The translations under genes and the position numbers were made by a program. The notes below the pieces were generated by a model, which had not been told where the DNA came from, made no database searches, and was given only the letters and a program-made list of their open reading frames with translations. Below are positions 14,713 through 21,793 of a DNA stretch of 27,258 nucleotides, piece by piece. Positions within the stretch are counted from its first letter, which is position 1; the number at the start of each line of letters is the position of its first letter. This DNA is from an uncultured bacterium (GTDB lineage: Bacteria > Verrucomicrobiota > Kiritimatiellia > RFP12 > UBA1067): positions 1 to 27,258 of the forward strand of contig CACZAK010000065.1 in the NCBI GenBank assembly GCA_902779075.1, given 5' to 3'.

Positions 14713-15899
14713 TTGAGCGCCTCTGCTATTACGTCGGCAGCTTCTTCGACAAGCGCATTCGTGTGAGTCGCCATAAAACTCGTGCGGATGAGCGAATGTC
14801 CCTCCGGCACGCCTGGCGGAACGAACGGATTGACGAACACGCCGCCGTCGAACATCTTCTTCGCGGCGATGCATGTCTCCATCGTCCCGCCTGTCGGAAT
14901 CGGCAGAATCGGCGTGATGCCGTCCTTGGCAGAATCGACCAGCGGGATTCTGCGCTCCGCAAACGCCTTTCGTGCGAAATCGGCAACGCCGCGCAACCGC
15001 TCCGGCAGTTCTGGATGTGCCTTGAGATGACGTAGCGCCGCGAGCGCCGTCGCCGCGCTTGCCGGCGTGACGGCGGCGGAGAACACGAACGGGAACGAGG
15101 AATGGCGCAGATAGTCGATGACTTCGCGGCGACCCGCCACAAAACCGCCGAGTGAGGCAAGCGATTTCGAGAACGTGCCCATGACAAGATCCACATCCGA
15201 GTCGAGGCCGAAATGCGAGGCCGTGCCGCGTCCACCCTTCCCGATGACGCCGAGTCCGTGCGCATCATCGACCATCACGGCCGCGCCGTATTTTTTCGCG
15301 AGCCGACAGATCGACGGCAAATCGGCGAGGTCGCCTCCGACCGAGAACACGCCATCGACGACGACAAGGCACCCTGCGCCGTCCGGTACGGAGGCGAGAC
15401 GCCGCTCAAGGGATTCCATGTCATTGTGGCGATAGCGCAGCATCTTGCCGAAGCTCATCTGCGCGGCACAATAGATGCTCGCATGGTCTTCCGTATCGCA
15501 GACGACGTAATCGCCGCGTCCCACGAGCACGCTGATCACGCCGAGGTTCGTCTGGAAACCGGTTCCGAACGTGATGGCGGCTTCCTTGCCTATGAAGCCG
15601 GCAAGTTCTCGCTCGAGTTCAAGATGCAGATCGAGGTTGCCGTTGAGGAAGCGCGAGCCGGAGCAACCCGTTCCGTACTTCTCAATCGCCTTGATAGCCG
15701 CCTCCATGACCTCTGGGCACGACGTCAACCCGAGGTAGTTGTTGGAGCCGAGCATGATGCGGCGCTTGCTTTCCATGACGACAACAGCGTCCTGGCGCGA
15801 CTCGAGGCGATGGAAATACGGATAGATTCCCGCCTCGCGCGCCTCGTCTGCACGCCTATCAGCAAGCACTTTTTCAAAAAGCCGTTTCACCTCAGCCAT
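14706..15899 (-). CDS. Serine-palmitoyltransferase-like alpha-oxoamine synthase
   Basis: A 397-residue PLP enzyme condensing an amino acid with an acyl thioester. The PLP lysine is K245 (GTFSKSLASLGG), the cofactor-stacking residue is H139 (TEDHAS) and D211/H214 are in VDDAHGLGVIG. Segments such as GIYPYFHRLES, MLGSNNYLGLTSCPEV, GTGCSGSRFLNGNLDLH, RHNDMESLE and the C-terminal VFVNPFVPPGVP/LIRTSFMATHT resemble Bacteroidota and Sphingobacterium serine palmitoyltransferases more than BioF or KBL, by memory of those sequences. It would make 3-ketosphinganine or a related aminoketone. The ATG at 15899 overlaps the methyltransferase stop by 13 nt. No acyl-carrier protein or ceramide synthase is visible. 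Other AOS substrates remain possible. Confidence 0.85.
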   Translation of the reverse strand: MAEVKRLFEKVLADRRADEAREAGIYPYFHRLESRQDAVVVMESKRRIMLGSNNYLGLTSCPEVMEAAIKAIEKYGTGCSGSRFLNGNLDLHLELERELAGFIGKEAAITFGTGFQTNLGVISVLVGRGDYVVCDTEDHASIYCAAQMSFGKMLRYRHNDMESLERRLASVPDGAGCLVVVDGVFSVGGDLADLPSICRLAKKYGAAVMVDDAHGLGVIGKGGRGTASHFGLDSDVDLVMGTFSKSLASLGGFVAGRREVIDYLRHSSFPFVFSAAVTPASAATALAALRHLKAHPELPERLRGVADFARKAFAERRIPLVDSAKDGITPILPIPTGGTMETCIAAKKMFDGGVFVNPFVPPGVPEGHSLIRTSFMATHTNALVEEAADVIAEALKC

Positions 15900-16399
15900 A
15901 TCCCCTCATGCGCAAGGAGCGATACTTTATTTTCCAGTCCACCGCCGTAGCCGGTGAGGCTGCCGTCCGCGCCGATGACGCGGTGGCACGGAATGATGAT
16001 GCAGATCGGATTCCACCCGACCGCACCGCCGACGGCCTGTGCCGAAACCCTGCCCCCGCGCTTTTTCTCAATCGCCTTCGCGATATCGCCGTATGAGACT
16101 GTGGCACCGTACGGGATTCGCAGCATCTCGTCGATGACCGCCCGACGAAACGGCGTCAATCCATCAATGCGGTAGTTTGGCGTAAAGCCGGGATCATGTC
16201 CCGCGAAATACTCGTCAAGCCAACGACGCGTATTTCGGAACACCGGCGTCTCGCGCCTTTCGCACCCGCGCGTATCGCGCCAATCATCGCGCGAGCCCTC
16301 AAACCAAAGCCCAGTCAACGCTTCGTCATCCCCGCACATCACGAGATCGTCAAATCCCTCTGGCGTTTCGTATTTCCAGATGTAATCCATACCTGTCAT
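15887..16399 (-). CDS. ogt: Methylated-DNA-[protein]-cysteine S-methyltransferase
   Basis: A 170-residue suicide DNA-repair protein that removes O6-alkyl groups from guanine. The active site is PCHRV with Cys138, preceded by AVGGAVGWNPICIIIPC, and the DNA-binding region is RIPYGATVSYGDIAKAI (about 94-110). The C-terminal GYGGGLENKVSLLAHEG is standard. The ATG at 16399 is chosen for the AAAGG 4-5 nt upstream. The ATG at 16426, which overlaps the upstream stop, is an alternative that would add 9 residues. It is the first gene of the tightly overlapping lipid-type set, although its known role is DNA repair, so its place there may be incidental. Confidence 0.92.
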   Translation of the reverse strand: MTGMDYIWKYETPEGFDDLVMCGDDEALTGLWFEGSRDDWRDTRGCERRETPVFRNTRRWLDEYFAGHDPGFTPNYRIDGLTPFRRAVIDEMLRIPYGATVSYGDIAKAIEKKRGGRVSAQAVGGAVGWNPICIIIPCHRVIGADGSLTGYGGGLENKVSLLAHEGIWLR

Positions 16400-16418
16400 T
16401 AAACCTTTCGCTGTCCCC

Positions 16419-17291
16419 TCACTCATGAAAGGGAATGCTACAGGAAACGTGTGCCGTACCGTCTTCTGTGAAAGTGAGCGAATACTTGCCGCCCACAGGA
16501 CACGACGGGACACTCTTGCCGGCATTTCTAATCTCCATGCAAACATCCCCCATTGTAGGACGTCTCCCGTCGTGAGTCTGCATAAAATTTTGCGCCTCGG
16601 CCTGCAGCTCATATCGCTCACACGCACACTGTCTATACATCGGGAATCCGCCATTACTGCAACTAACGCCGCAATGTTCCTTCAACCACTTGTCAATGTG
16701 CTGTCTCGAGCTTGTCGCCAAGCGCCAATTGTAACCTTTCCCCTCGACACGGAGAGCTCTTCCATGATGAAGTGCCGACACTACTATCCGCTTCCCGTCT
16801 CGCCACCAGTCAACTCCTGGATATCCACAGCACTTGCACGGCAGACTTGTCCCCGAAAACTGAAACATCGAGTTGAATTCGGCTATCTCCGTCTTGTTGG
16901 TAATCACATAGAGCGATGGTTCCATGTCAAGTTTGGAATGGCAAAGCCCACCGCCATCACGAATCACAATCCGGTCGGCGTCCTTGACCATCGCTGCGAA
17001 ACGCGCGTTCATCATGATGCCGAAGTAACCAAGTATGAAATGAAGCCAAAGACCAACAATCGCAAGGTGAACTAACGCAAAGAAGCAGACGAGCGCTTGA
17101 AATCTTCCCGCAGGTCGCCGTGGGGACATTAGTCCAAGGACGATAGCCACAAACACAACGATAACAGGTACCGAGAGGAAATAAAAGGACACCTGGAAAC
17201 AGAGGCAGGCAACGTTTATAAAAAGCCCAGCACAGAGATACCGAGCGATGCCGTATAACCGCTGTTTAGCTGTTGTCTTGTTCTCTTTCAT
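16419..17291 (-). CDS. Membrane protein of unknown function, Cys-rich soluble domain
   Basis: Three hydrophobic segments lie near the N-terminus (about residues 17-36, 39-55 and 65-90), followed by a roughly 190-residue soluble part with many Cys (SLPCKCCGYPGVDWW, CGVSCSNGG, CACERYE). I recognise no family. Two starts are possible: the ATG at 17291, with AAGGA 10 nt upstream, or the GTG two codons earlier, with 4 nt spacing. The gene begins about 24 nt after the L,D-transpeptidase stop, and its own stop overlaps the alternative methyltransferase start (ATGAGTGA), so it is probably cotranscribed with both. A 15-bp dyad (TTAGAA-TAT-TTCTAA, 17305-17319) lies in the upstream gap. Disulphide formation in the periplasm is a possibility only. 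Confidence 0.6.
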   Translation of the reverse strand: MKENKTTAKQRLYGIARYLCAGLFINVACLCFQVSFYFLSVPVIVVFVAIVLGLMSPRRPAGRFQALVCFFALVHLAIVGLWLHFILGYFGIMMNARFAAMVKDADRIVIRDGGGLCHSKLDMEPSLYVITNKTEIAEFNSMFQFSGTSLPCKCCGYPGVDWWRDGKRIVVSALHHGRALRVEGKGYNWRLATSSRQHIDKWLKEHCGVSCSNGGFPMYRQCACERYELQAEAQNFMQTHDGRRPTMGDVCMEIRNAGKSVPSCPVGGKYSLTFTEDGTAHVSCSIPFHE

Positions 17292-17315
17292 CGCCACTTT
17301 TTCCTTAGAATATTT

Positions 17316-18044
17316 CTAAAACTTTCCATTCAGCGCAGTATGGATTTCATTACAGAGATTCGGATACCACTTGAGCGACGAGCGTTCCAGTTCCGGTTTG
17401 CGGCCTTTGCGCATGTCGTATGGCGCGATGACGACCGAGACGTTCTTTATCCCCACCGCCGACGCGAGATAGAAGATGTCTTCAATCGCGTCATCGCCGA
17501 CGGGCACGCACCCGATTGTAACCGCCTTGCCGTGGATCATGATGTCTCCGCCGAGATTCGTGCGCCCGTCCGCTTTCGCGCGCGCCCTGTCCGATGCGTT
17601 CGGATATGTCACCTTGAGCGAAAGATAGTAGCTCGAATTCGGGTTTAGGTATCCAATCCCGTAGATGCCCTCCGGTATTTGCCCGTCGCCCTCGCGTAGC
17701 TTCGGACCGAGCGTCCCGCTGAAGGCCGTCATCGGATAGATGCGCGGAGCTTTCCAGCCAGGTGCGTGGACTTCGACGGATCGTTCGTTCTTGAAGACGA
17801 GTATCCGCAGCTTTCCGCCCGCGTTTTTCGCCACGCCTTTCAACTGCGGCTTCTTCGCGAGAATCGCAGCCGTCCTGTCCGCGATCGTGTGCCGCGACGT
17901 CTTCGACGCAATCACGCCGGCGCCAAGCTCCACTGTTTCGCGGATAGACCAGACCTTCTGCCACGCCACCGCCGCCACGCCACCGGCGAAGATGACGCCG
18001 ACAACAACAATTCCGACTGCAATGTTTCTGATTTTCATGACCAT
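17316..18044 (-). CDS. L,D-transpeptidase (YkuD-domain) protein
   Basis: A 242-residue protein with one N-terminal membrane anchor or signal (residues 6-28) and a YkuD catalytic domain. H171 in GGDIMIHGKAV and the nucleophile C179 in TIGCVPVGDD form the HxGx...GC signature; GQIPEGIYGIGYLNPNS is the substrate-strand motif of the YafK-like branch. Such enzymes crosslink peptidoglycan 3-3 or attach or detach proteins from it in the periplasm. The start at 18044 is supported by AGAGG 7 nt upstream. An in-frame ATG two codons later is also possible. It follows abiEii by 31 nt on the same strand, with no promoter evident in the gap. Confidence 0.88.
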   Translation of the reverse strand: MVMKIRNIAVGIVVVGVIFAGGVAAVAWQKVWSIRETVELGAGVIASKTSRHTIADRTAAILAKKPQLKGVAKNAGGKLRILVFKNERSVEVHAPGWKAPRIYPMTAFSGTLGPKLREGDGQIPEGIYGIGYLNPNSSYYLSLKVTYPNASDRARAKADGRTNLGGDIMIHGKAVTIGCVPVGDDAIEDIFYLASAVGIKNVSVVIAPYDMRKGRKPELERSSLKWYPNLCNEIHTALNGKF

Positions 18045-18075
18045 TCATCCGCCTCTGTTTTTTCTGCTCTTTGCG

Positions 18076-18858
18076 TTAAAGCGTCTCGATAAACGCAGGG
18101 AAGCGCGTCACGAGCTCCGCGCGTTCATGATGAAAGAGCATGTGCTCCACGTCGCGCCGCTTGAGTTCTAGGTCTACGGATCGAGCCTTTGCCGTCAGCG
18201 CCGCCTTGAGCGACTTGAGGTCGGTGACTTCCGGATGCACTGTGGACAGGAACGGATAATCCGGTTCCGTTCGCTGCAACAGAAAGATGGCATCGTAGAA
18301 ATCCCGTCCCTTGCCGCGTGTCAAGAGCGCCGACAGCTTCATTGCGCAGAGCGTCGCCTCGTTCGGCACGCACACCGGGAAGAAGAACCCGCAACGCCGA
18401 ACGTCAGCGAAGACCCTCTCGTATTCCCTCCCTTGGTCCTGTACCTCAATTTTCATCATAAACCGTTCTTCTTTGAAAGCGGAAAGGCCTAAATCATGCA
18501 GCAAGCCCGGAAACATTATGCTCCTCCGCATCGCCGTCAGGCGTGAGGACTCCTTCTCCTTCGCCACGACGTTCAGTCCGTTACGCACAAGATAAGCAAT
18601 GAGCGCGTCGGTAAAACGAATGAAATCATCAAGGGCAAGTCCCTTGCAGTCGAAATCAAGATCTTCCGAGAATCTGTCGATATCCTTCGTCAAACGCAGG
18701 TTCGTGCCGCCGATGAACGTCAACTTTGCAGCCCACGGGCTCCTGGCAATCCATTCAAGTGCAAGGCACTCGATGTACTCCTTCAAGATGTGCTTTGCGA
18801 ACTGTCCAGCGCGAAGTTCTTCGGGGAAGAAGCCTCTTATCGACTCAAGCGAAATCAT
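18076..18858 (-). CDS. abiEii: AbiEii/AbiGii-type nucleotidyltransferase toxin
   Basis: A 260-residue toxin of the type IV AbiE toxin-antitoxin/abortive-infection family. Motif I is FIGGTNLR (48-55) followed by RFSEDLDFD (62-70), the nucleotidyltransferase Asp pair. Motif II is KIEVQ (136-140). Motifs III/IV are MKLSALLTRGKGRDFYD (173-189). Family members transfer nucleotides (to tRNA acceptor ends in related MenT toxins) and halt growth on phage infection. All active-site residues look intact. Its ATG overlaps the antitoxin stop (ATGA at 18858-18855), the usual order with the antitoxin first. Confidence 0.9.
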   Translation of the reverse strand: MISLESIRGFFPEELRAGQFAKHILKEYIECLALEWIARSPWAAKLTFIGGTNLRLTKDIDRFSEDLDFDCKGLALDDFIRFTDALIAYLVRNGLNVVAKEKESSRLTAMRRSIMFPGLLHDLGLSAFKEERFMMKIEVQDQGREYERVFADVRRCGFFFPVCVPNEATLCAMKLSALLTRGKGRDFYDAIFLLQRTEPDYPFLSTVHPEVTDLKSLKAALTAKARSVDLELKRRDVEHMLFHHERAELVTRFPAFIETL

Positions 18859-19472
18859 ACCACATACACCTCCTTGACAAGCCTGATCCTTCGCGCAAGT
18901 GCCTGTGAACCGAAGCGAGCCACAACGCCGTCAAGCGCGCTGTCGCGCGAAATCTCCTCCAACACGTCGGTATCAAGGCGCAGCGCCTCAATCTCCTCCG
19001 GCGTGTCGTACTGCGAATTGAGATACAGGAAGTCGCAAAGCGCCTTCGACGGCGTCGCGACATAGACCGGCAGTCCGCCGCCCACGGACTCCACGTCATA
19101 GCCGAACATCAGCTGCGGTTTGACGCTGCGGTACGAAAACTCCCCGAAGTCGTTCTTGAACGAAGTCGTCTTGAGCGAGGTGACGGACGTGAACTGCACG
19201 ACAGATTCTGGAATCAACCCAGCCCTTGCCATAACATACTCACACGAAAGATAGCTTGGCGAATACATCCTTCCCGCAAAGTAGTCTCCTATTCCTGGCG
19301 TACCTGCGACATCCGCAAAGGCGTACCACGAACGTCTAAGCCGCTTGATGTGCCCCTTTTCCAGCCAGGTTGAATAATTTCCTCTGTCGAAACGAGGAAA
19401 CGCCGCCACTACCTGCTCGTTGGAGAAGCAGGCAAAGTCATGAAATCGCTCTCTGAACGTTATGTAGTTCAT
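18855..19472 (-). CDS. abiEi: AbiEi-type antitoxin and autorepressor
   Basis: A 205-residue AbiEi-family protein. The N-terminal winged-helix region (about 1-60, NEQVVAAFPRFDRGNYSTWLEKGHIKRLRRSWYAF) is followed by the conserved GDYFAGRMYSPSYLSCEYVMARAGLIPE and YVATPSKALCDFLYLNSQ. AbiEi binds inverted repeats in its own promoter and represses the operon; neutralisation of the toxin is indirect. The ATG at 19472 has GGA 7-9 nt upstream and sits about 14 nt from the predicted transcription start. A perfect inverted repeat flanks the -10 box, fitting autoregulation. Confidence 0.9.
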   Translation of the reverse strand: MNYITFRERFHDFACFSNEQVVAAFPRFDRGNYSTWLEKGHIKRLRRSWYAFADVAGTPGIGDYFAGRMYSPSYLSCEYVMARAGLIPESVVQFTSVTSLKTTSFKNDFGEFSYRSVKPQLMFGYDVESVGGGLPVYVATPSKALCDFLYLNSQYDTPEEIEALRLDTDVLEEISRDSALDGVVARFGSQALARRIRLVKEVYVV

Positions 19473-19476
19473 TTTA

Positions 19477-19512
19477 TTTCCGAAACGCGGATATTATACC
19501 ACGTTTCGGAAA
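19477..19512. promoter_or_regulatory. AbiEi operator: perfect 11-bp inverted repeat
   Basis: TTTCCGAAACG (19477-19487) and CGTTTCGGAAA (19502-19512) are exact reverse complements separated by 14 nt. One arm lies in the -35/-10 spacer and the other covers the transcription start, so a dimer bound here would block polymerase. Paired inverted repeats in the promoter are the known operators of AbiEi repressors. Confidence 0.8.
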
Positions 19513-19522
19513 CGGAAGTCAA
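19493..19522 (-). promoter_or_regulatory. Strong promoter of the abiE (and possibly 12-gene) transcript
   Basis: On the minus strand TTGACT and a perfect TATAAT are separated by 18 nt. Transcription is predicted near 19486. This is the best promoter match between here and 9010, and downstream gaps never exceed about 31 nt, so it may drive everything from abiEi to the nitroreductase. Confidence 0.8.
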
Positions 19523-19546
19523 TGCACACATCGAAAACATCTTTTC

Positions 19547-19870
19547 TTATCGTGCCAGTTCCGGGCAGACTTCGGCGGAGTCTGGATTGGTCCATTCAAA
19601 GGGGAACGTTCGGCACTTCTCGGGCTTCACGGGATTGATGCGGCAGAGGTTGTTCTCCGTCAGATAGACGCACGAGCCGTCCGGACGGCTCTTGAGAATC
19701 AGGCTCTTGCGGTCTGGTGCGACTTCAGTCTCACGCTCGATGAACTCGGGCTCATCCATTCCAAGAAACGCCGCGATGCGCGCGATCTCCGCGTCCGAGA
19801 CGCGCACGATCCCGTCCTTGATGCGGCAGCACGCCCCGCACATCCGGCACTTGAAATCATCCAATTTCAT
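19547..19870 (-). CDS. YkgJ-family cysteine-cluster protein
   Basis: A 107-residue protein with the CxxCGACC signature (C8, C11, C14, C15) and later Cys at 67, 76, 86 and 102, the family pattern for binding zinc or an Fe-S cluster. The segment NLCRINPVKPEKCRTFPF is typical. Its function is unknown; members have been proposed to be metal chelators or maturation factors. The start codon overlaps the stop of a 13-codon frame (ATGA). The first about 26 codons are nearly duplicated in the chimeric gene at 21600-21779. Confidence 0.85.
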   Translation of the reverse strand: MKLDDFKCRMCGACCRIKDGIVRVSDAEIARIAAFLGMDEPEFIERETEVAPDRKSLILKSRPDGSCVYLTENNLCRINPVKPEKCRTFPFEWTNPDSAEVCPELAR

Positions 19871-19908
19871 CTTGGCGTATGTTGCATTTTGTTGAGCGCT
19901 TCATGCAT
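19867..19908 (-). CDS. 13-codon bridging frame between the XRE and YkgJ genes
   Basis: A minimal frame (MHEALNKMQHTPR) starts 8 nt inside the XRE stop region and ends in an ATGA overlap with the YkgJ start. It could serve only to couple translation of the two genes, or it could be the remnant of a lost partner gene. Confidence 0.2.
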   Translation of the reverse strand: MHEALNKMQHTPR

Positions 19909-20179
19909 GAACCCTCTTTGGAAGCTGCAAGTCCTGCAGTTCACGTCCAAGGACATCGTCCGCCGCGACCTTTTCAATGTCGGTGTGCATGTTGAGGCAG
20001 AAGAGAACGGACATATACCCGGCCATTGAAACCGATGGCTTGCCCTGCTCAATGGCTGTCAACGTTGCATGGCTTACACAGGCCCGTTCACACATCATGG
20101 CAGCGGATATCCGCCGGCGTATGCGAGCGAGCTTCAGGTTCTGGCCCAAAATCGCAAGAGATTTTTGGGCTTTAGGCAT
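19901..20179 (-). CDS. XRE-family HTH transcriptional regulator
   Basis: A 92-residue HTH_3/XRE protein. The helix-turn-helix occupies about 12-62 (LGQNLKLARIRRRISAAMMCERACVSHATLTAIEQGKPS), and the C-terminus (DIEKVAADDVLGRELQDLQLPKR) resembles HipB-type antitoxin regulators that pair with HipA kinases. No HipA gene follows, so this is an orphan. The ATG at 20179 is chosen because AAAGGA lies 8 nt upstream; the frame extends to a GTG at 20203. Possible promoters upstream are TTGCTT-N17-TAAAAT or TTGAAG-N16-TATAAG, about 20225-20265. Confidence 0.8.
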   Translation of the reverse strand: MPKAQKSLAILGQNLKLARIRRRISAAMMCERACVSHATLTAIEQGKPSVSMAGYMSVLFCLNMHTDIEKVAADDVLGRELQDLQLPKRVHA

Positions 20180-20333
20180 CAGCAATGTCCTTTTCTGTTT
20201 CACAATATCCTACTCCGTCCTTGATTTAATATCTTATATTTTAGCATTAGACCGCTTCAAAAGCAATAACCTAAGACAAAAGAATCTGCACATATTTTCA
20301 CTGCCTACATGCAGATCGTAGTCATCATGTACA

Positions 20334-21443
20334 CTAAAACATTTCAAGCGTACCTGCTAACGGCTCTGCCATGACGGTGAAGAACTGTCGCGCGTCGATG
20401 AGCCCGGTATCGACCAGGAGGGTCTTGCCCTTGAAATCAACTTTAAGTCCGTCCATCCACCCAAGCGCCATCTCCGTGCGCGCTATGTCACCCTGATTGC
20501 CTTGCGCTTTTGCCCGCGCAAGGTTTTCTTCCATCACGGAGCGAGTGGACGCCAAAGGCTTTTCGGCCTCGTACAGCGCCTTTGCCGCGTTCGCCTTCGC
20601 CTCGTCGAAGAAATCCACTTGAAGCCGCGCCCCGATTTTGCCATTTAAAAGGAATAACGAAATTCGGCATTCGTCTATCCCAGCCAAAGCCGGACCATAA
20701 GGTCGAACGTCCATGGCACCACGGCAAAGTAACGGAATTGCCTTGAGGTCTGTCACCACGACTCGGACAACTTCGCCCTTCTCAAGCTTGCCACAGCGCG
20801 ACGGACGCTCGTCAAGCATAGCTTTCCACTTCCCCTCGTTTGCATATACCCAGCCCATGTTTACACCTGTTCCCAGACACACCATGCCATCATCAGCAAC
20901 TGAAAATGAAAGCATACCAGCAAGGTATCCGCTGTCACCGAACCAACTCACACGATGGGAAACACCGCCAAACAACGGCTCACTCAGCCACCTAAGGCCC
21001 TTCGCCGAAGAATACTGCTCGATTCTCTTCCAGTCCAGCCTTTCCGCCGCAATCACCGCTCCCCACACGAACTGCGTCTGTAAATTGTCGCGCTGCATCC
21101 AGAAATGATGGTTGCGCGCCGCGAACATTGCCCAGTGGAAATCCTCGGGCTCCACCCCGCATTCCCTCTTTATTTCGGCAAGCCATGCCGCAGCCCTGTC
21201 AATGGGTTTCAATGCCGTATTCGTTTTTTCCGCGTGAATCATGCCGTTCGTTCCGCCATTCGCAATGGCTTTCCTAACAAACCCAATCAGAGTTGGAGTC
21301 TCGGCACGAATGGCGTCGACATCCACAGCGGCTGAGAGATAGCAACCTCTCGGAACGCGCATCTCCATCTCCTTTGGCGCAATGCCTGCAAGCGCCGATG
21401 TCATGACGGCGACAATGGCGCCCACTGTCATCATTCTATTCAT
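20334..21443 (-). CDS. Secreted/periplasmic protein of unknown function, 369 aa
   Basis: A signal peptide (MNRMMTVGAIVAVMTSALAG) is followed by a soluble protein with no family I recognise. The mature part starts KEMEMRVPRGCYLSAAVDVDAI and contains two similar-looking halves of alternating strands and helices, ending in LLVDTGLIDARQFFTVMAEPL. The start at 21443 is supported by AAAGGA 8 nt upstream and by the signal peptide. The frame remains open for 42 codons upstream, but that stretch contains a decayed lipoprotein leader. The block AAAGAAAGGAAAACG before the ATG is repeated before the lipoprotein gene at 23463. Confidence 0.65.
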   Translation of the reverse strand: MNRMMTVGAIVAVMTSALAGIAPKEMEMRVPRGCYLSAAVDVDAIRAETPTLIGFVRKAIANGGTNGMIHAEKTNTALKPIDRAAAWLAEIKRECGVEPEDFHWAMFAARNHHFWMQRDNLQTQFVWGAVIAAERLDWKRIEQYSSAKGLRWLSEPLFGGVSHRVSWFGDSGYLAGMLSFSVADDGMVCLGTGVNMGWVYANEGKWKAMLDERPSRCGKLEKGEVVRVVVTDLKAIPLLCRGAMDVRPYGPALAGIDECRISLFLLNGKIGARLQVDFFDEAKANAAKALYEAEKPLASTRSVMEENLARAKAQGNQGDIARTEMALGWMDGLKVDFKGKTLLVDTGLIDARQFFTVMAEPLAGTLEMF

Positions 21444-21481
21444 CTTCGTTTTCCTTTCTTTGCGTTCTTTGCGGCTAAACC

Positions 21482-21523
21482 TCATTGGCAACATTTTACG
21501 GCGATCCGTGCAAAGGGGTTCAT
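21482..21523 (-). pseudogene. Orphan fragment of a lipoprotein leader
   Basis: ATGAACCCCTTTGCACGGAT (MNPFARIAV) matches the start of the lipoprotein genes at 24314 and 26323 (MKHFARMILV, MKPFARMILV), preceded by a similar GAAAGGGG ribosome-binding site. It then diverges and stops after 13 codons. I read it as the scar of a deleted or recombined lipoprotein gene. Confidence 0.55.
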
Positions 21524-21599
21524 GGCTTACCCCTTTCGTCTGGTTTTGGATGATTTCTGTCATAGCCATTTACCTCTCAAATCAACGGGAATGCTGATC

Positions 21600-21779
21600 T
21601 TACTTTTCCTCCTTGAGAACGTCTGGCAGTGCTTCGCGCGGGCCGAGAAACTTGGGGCTACGGCGAAAGACAACGTCGGCGACTGCGGCAATCTTCGCGT
21701 CCGAGACGCGCACGATTCCGTCCTTGATGCGGCAACATGCCCCGCACATCCGGCACTTGAATCCATCTAATTCCATCAT
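21600..21779 (-). pseudogene. Chimeric gene: YkgJ N-terminus fused to SanA C-terminus
   Basis: The first about 26 residues (MELDGFKCRMCGACCRIKDG...VSDA) match the YkgJ protein at 19870 almost exactly. The next about 22 (KIAAVADVVFRRSPKFLGPR) match the C-terminus of the SanA-like protein ending at 26320. The join falls on a shared GCGAAGAT. Only four of the YkgJ cysteines and none of the DUF218 active region remain. The reading frame is open to TAA. An upstream ATG at 21797 overlaps the preceding lipoprotein stop (ATGA). It may be expressed as a 59-65 residue peptide or be a recombination by-product. Confidence 0.75.
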
Positions 21780-21793
21780 GCCTCGTAAAATAT

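Noticed and set aside
17305..17319. Dyad TTAGAA-TAT-TTCTAA as an internal promoter or operator
   Set aside because: It overlaps the transpeptidase stop and has no consistent -35/-10 pair around it, so it is noted only in the neighbouring gene entry.
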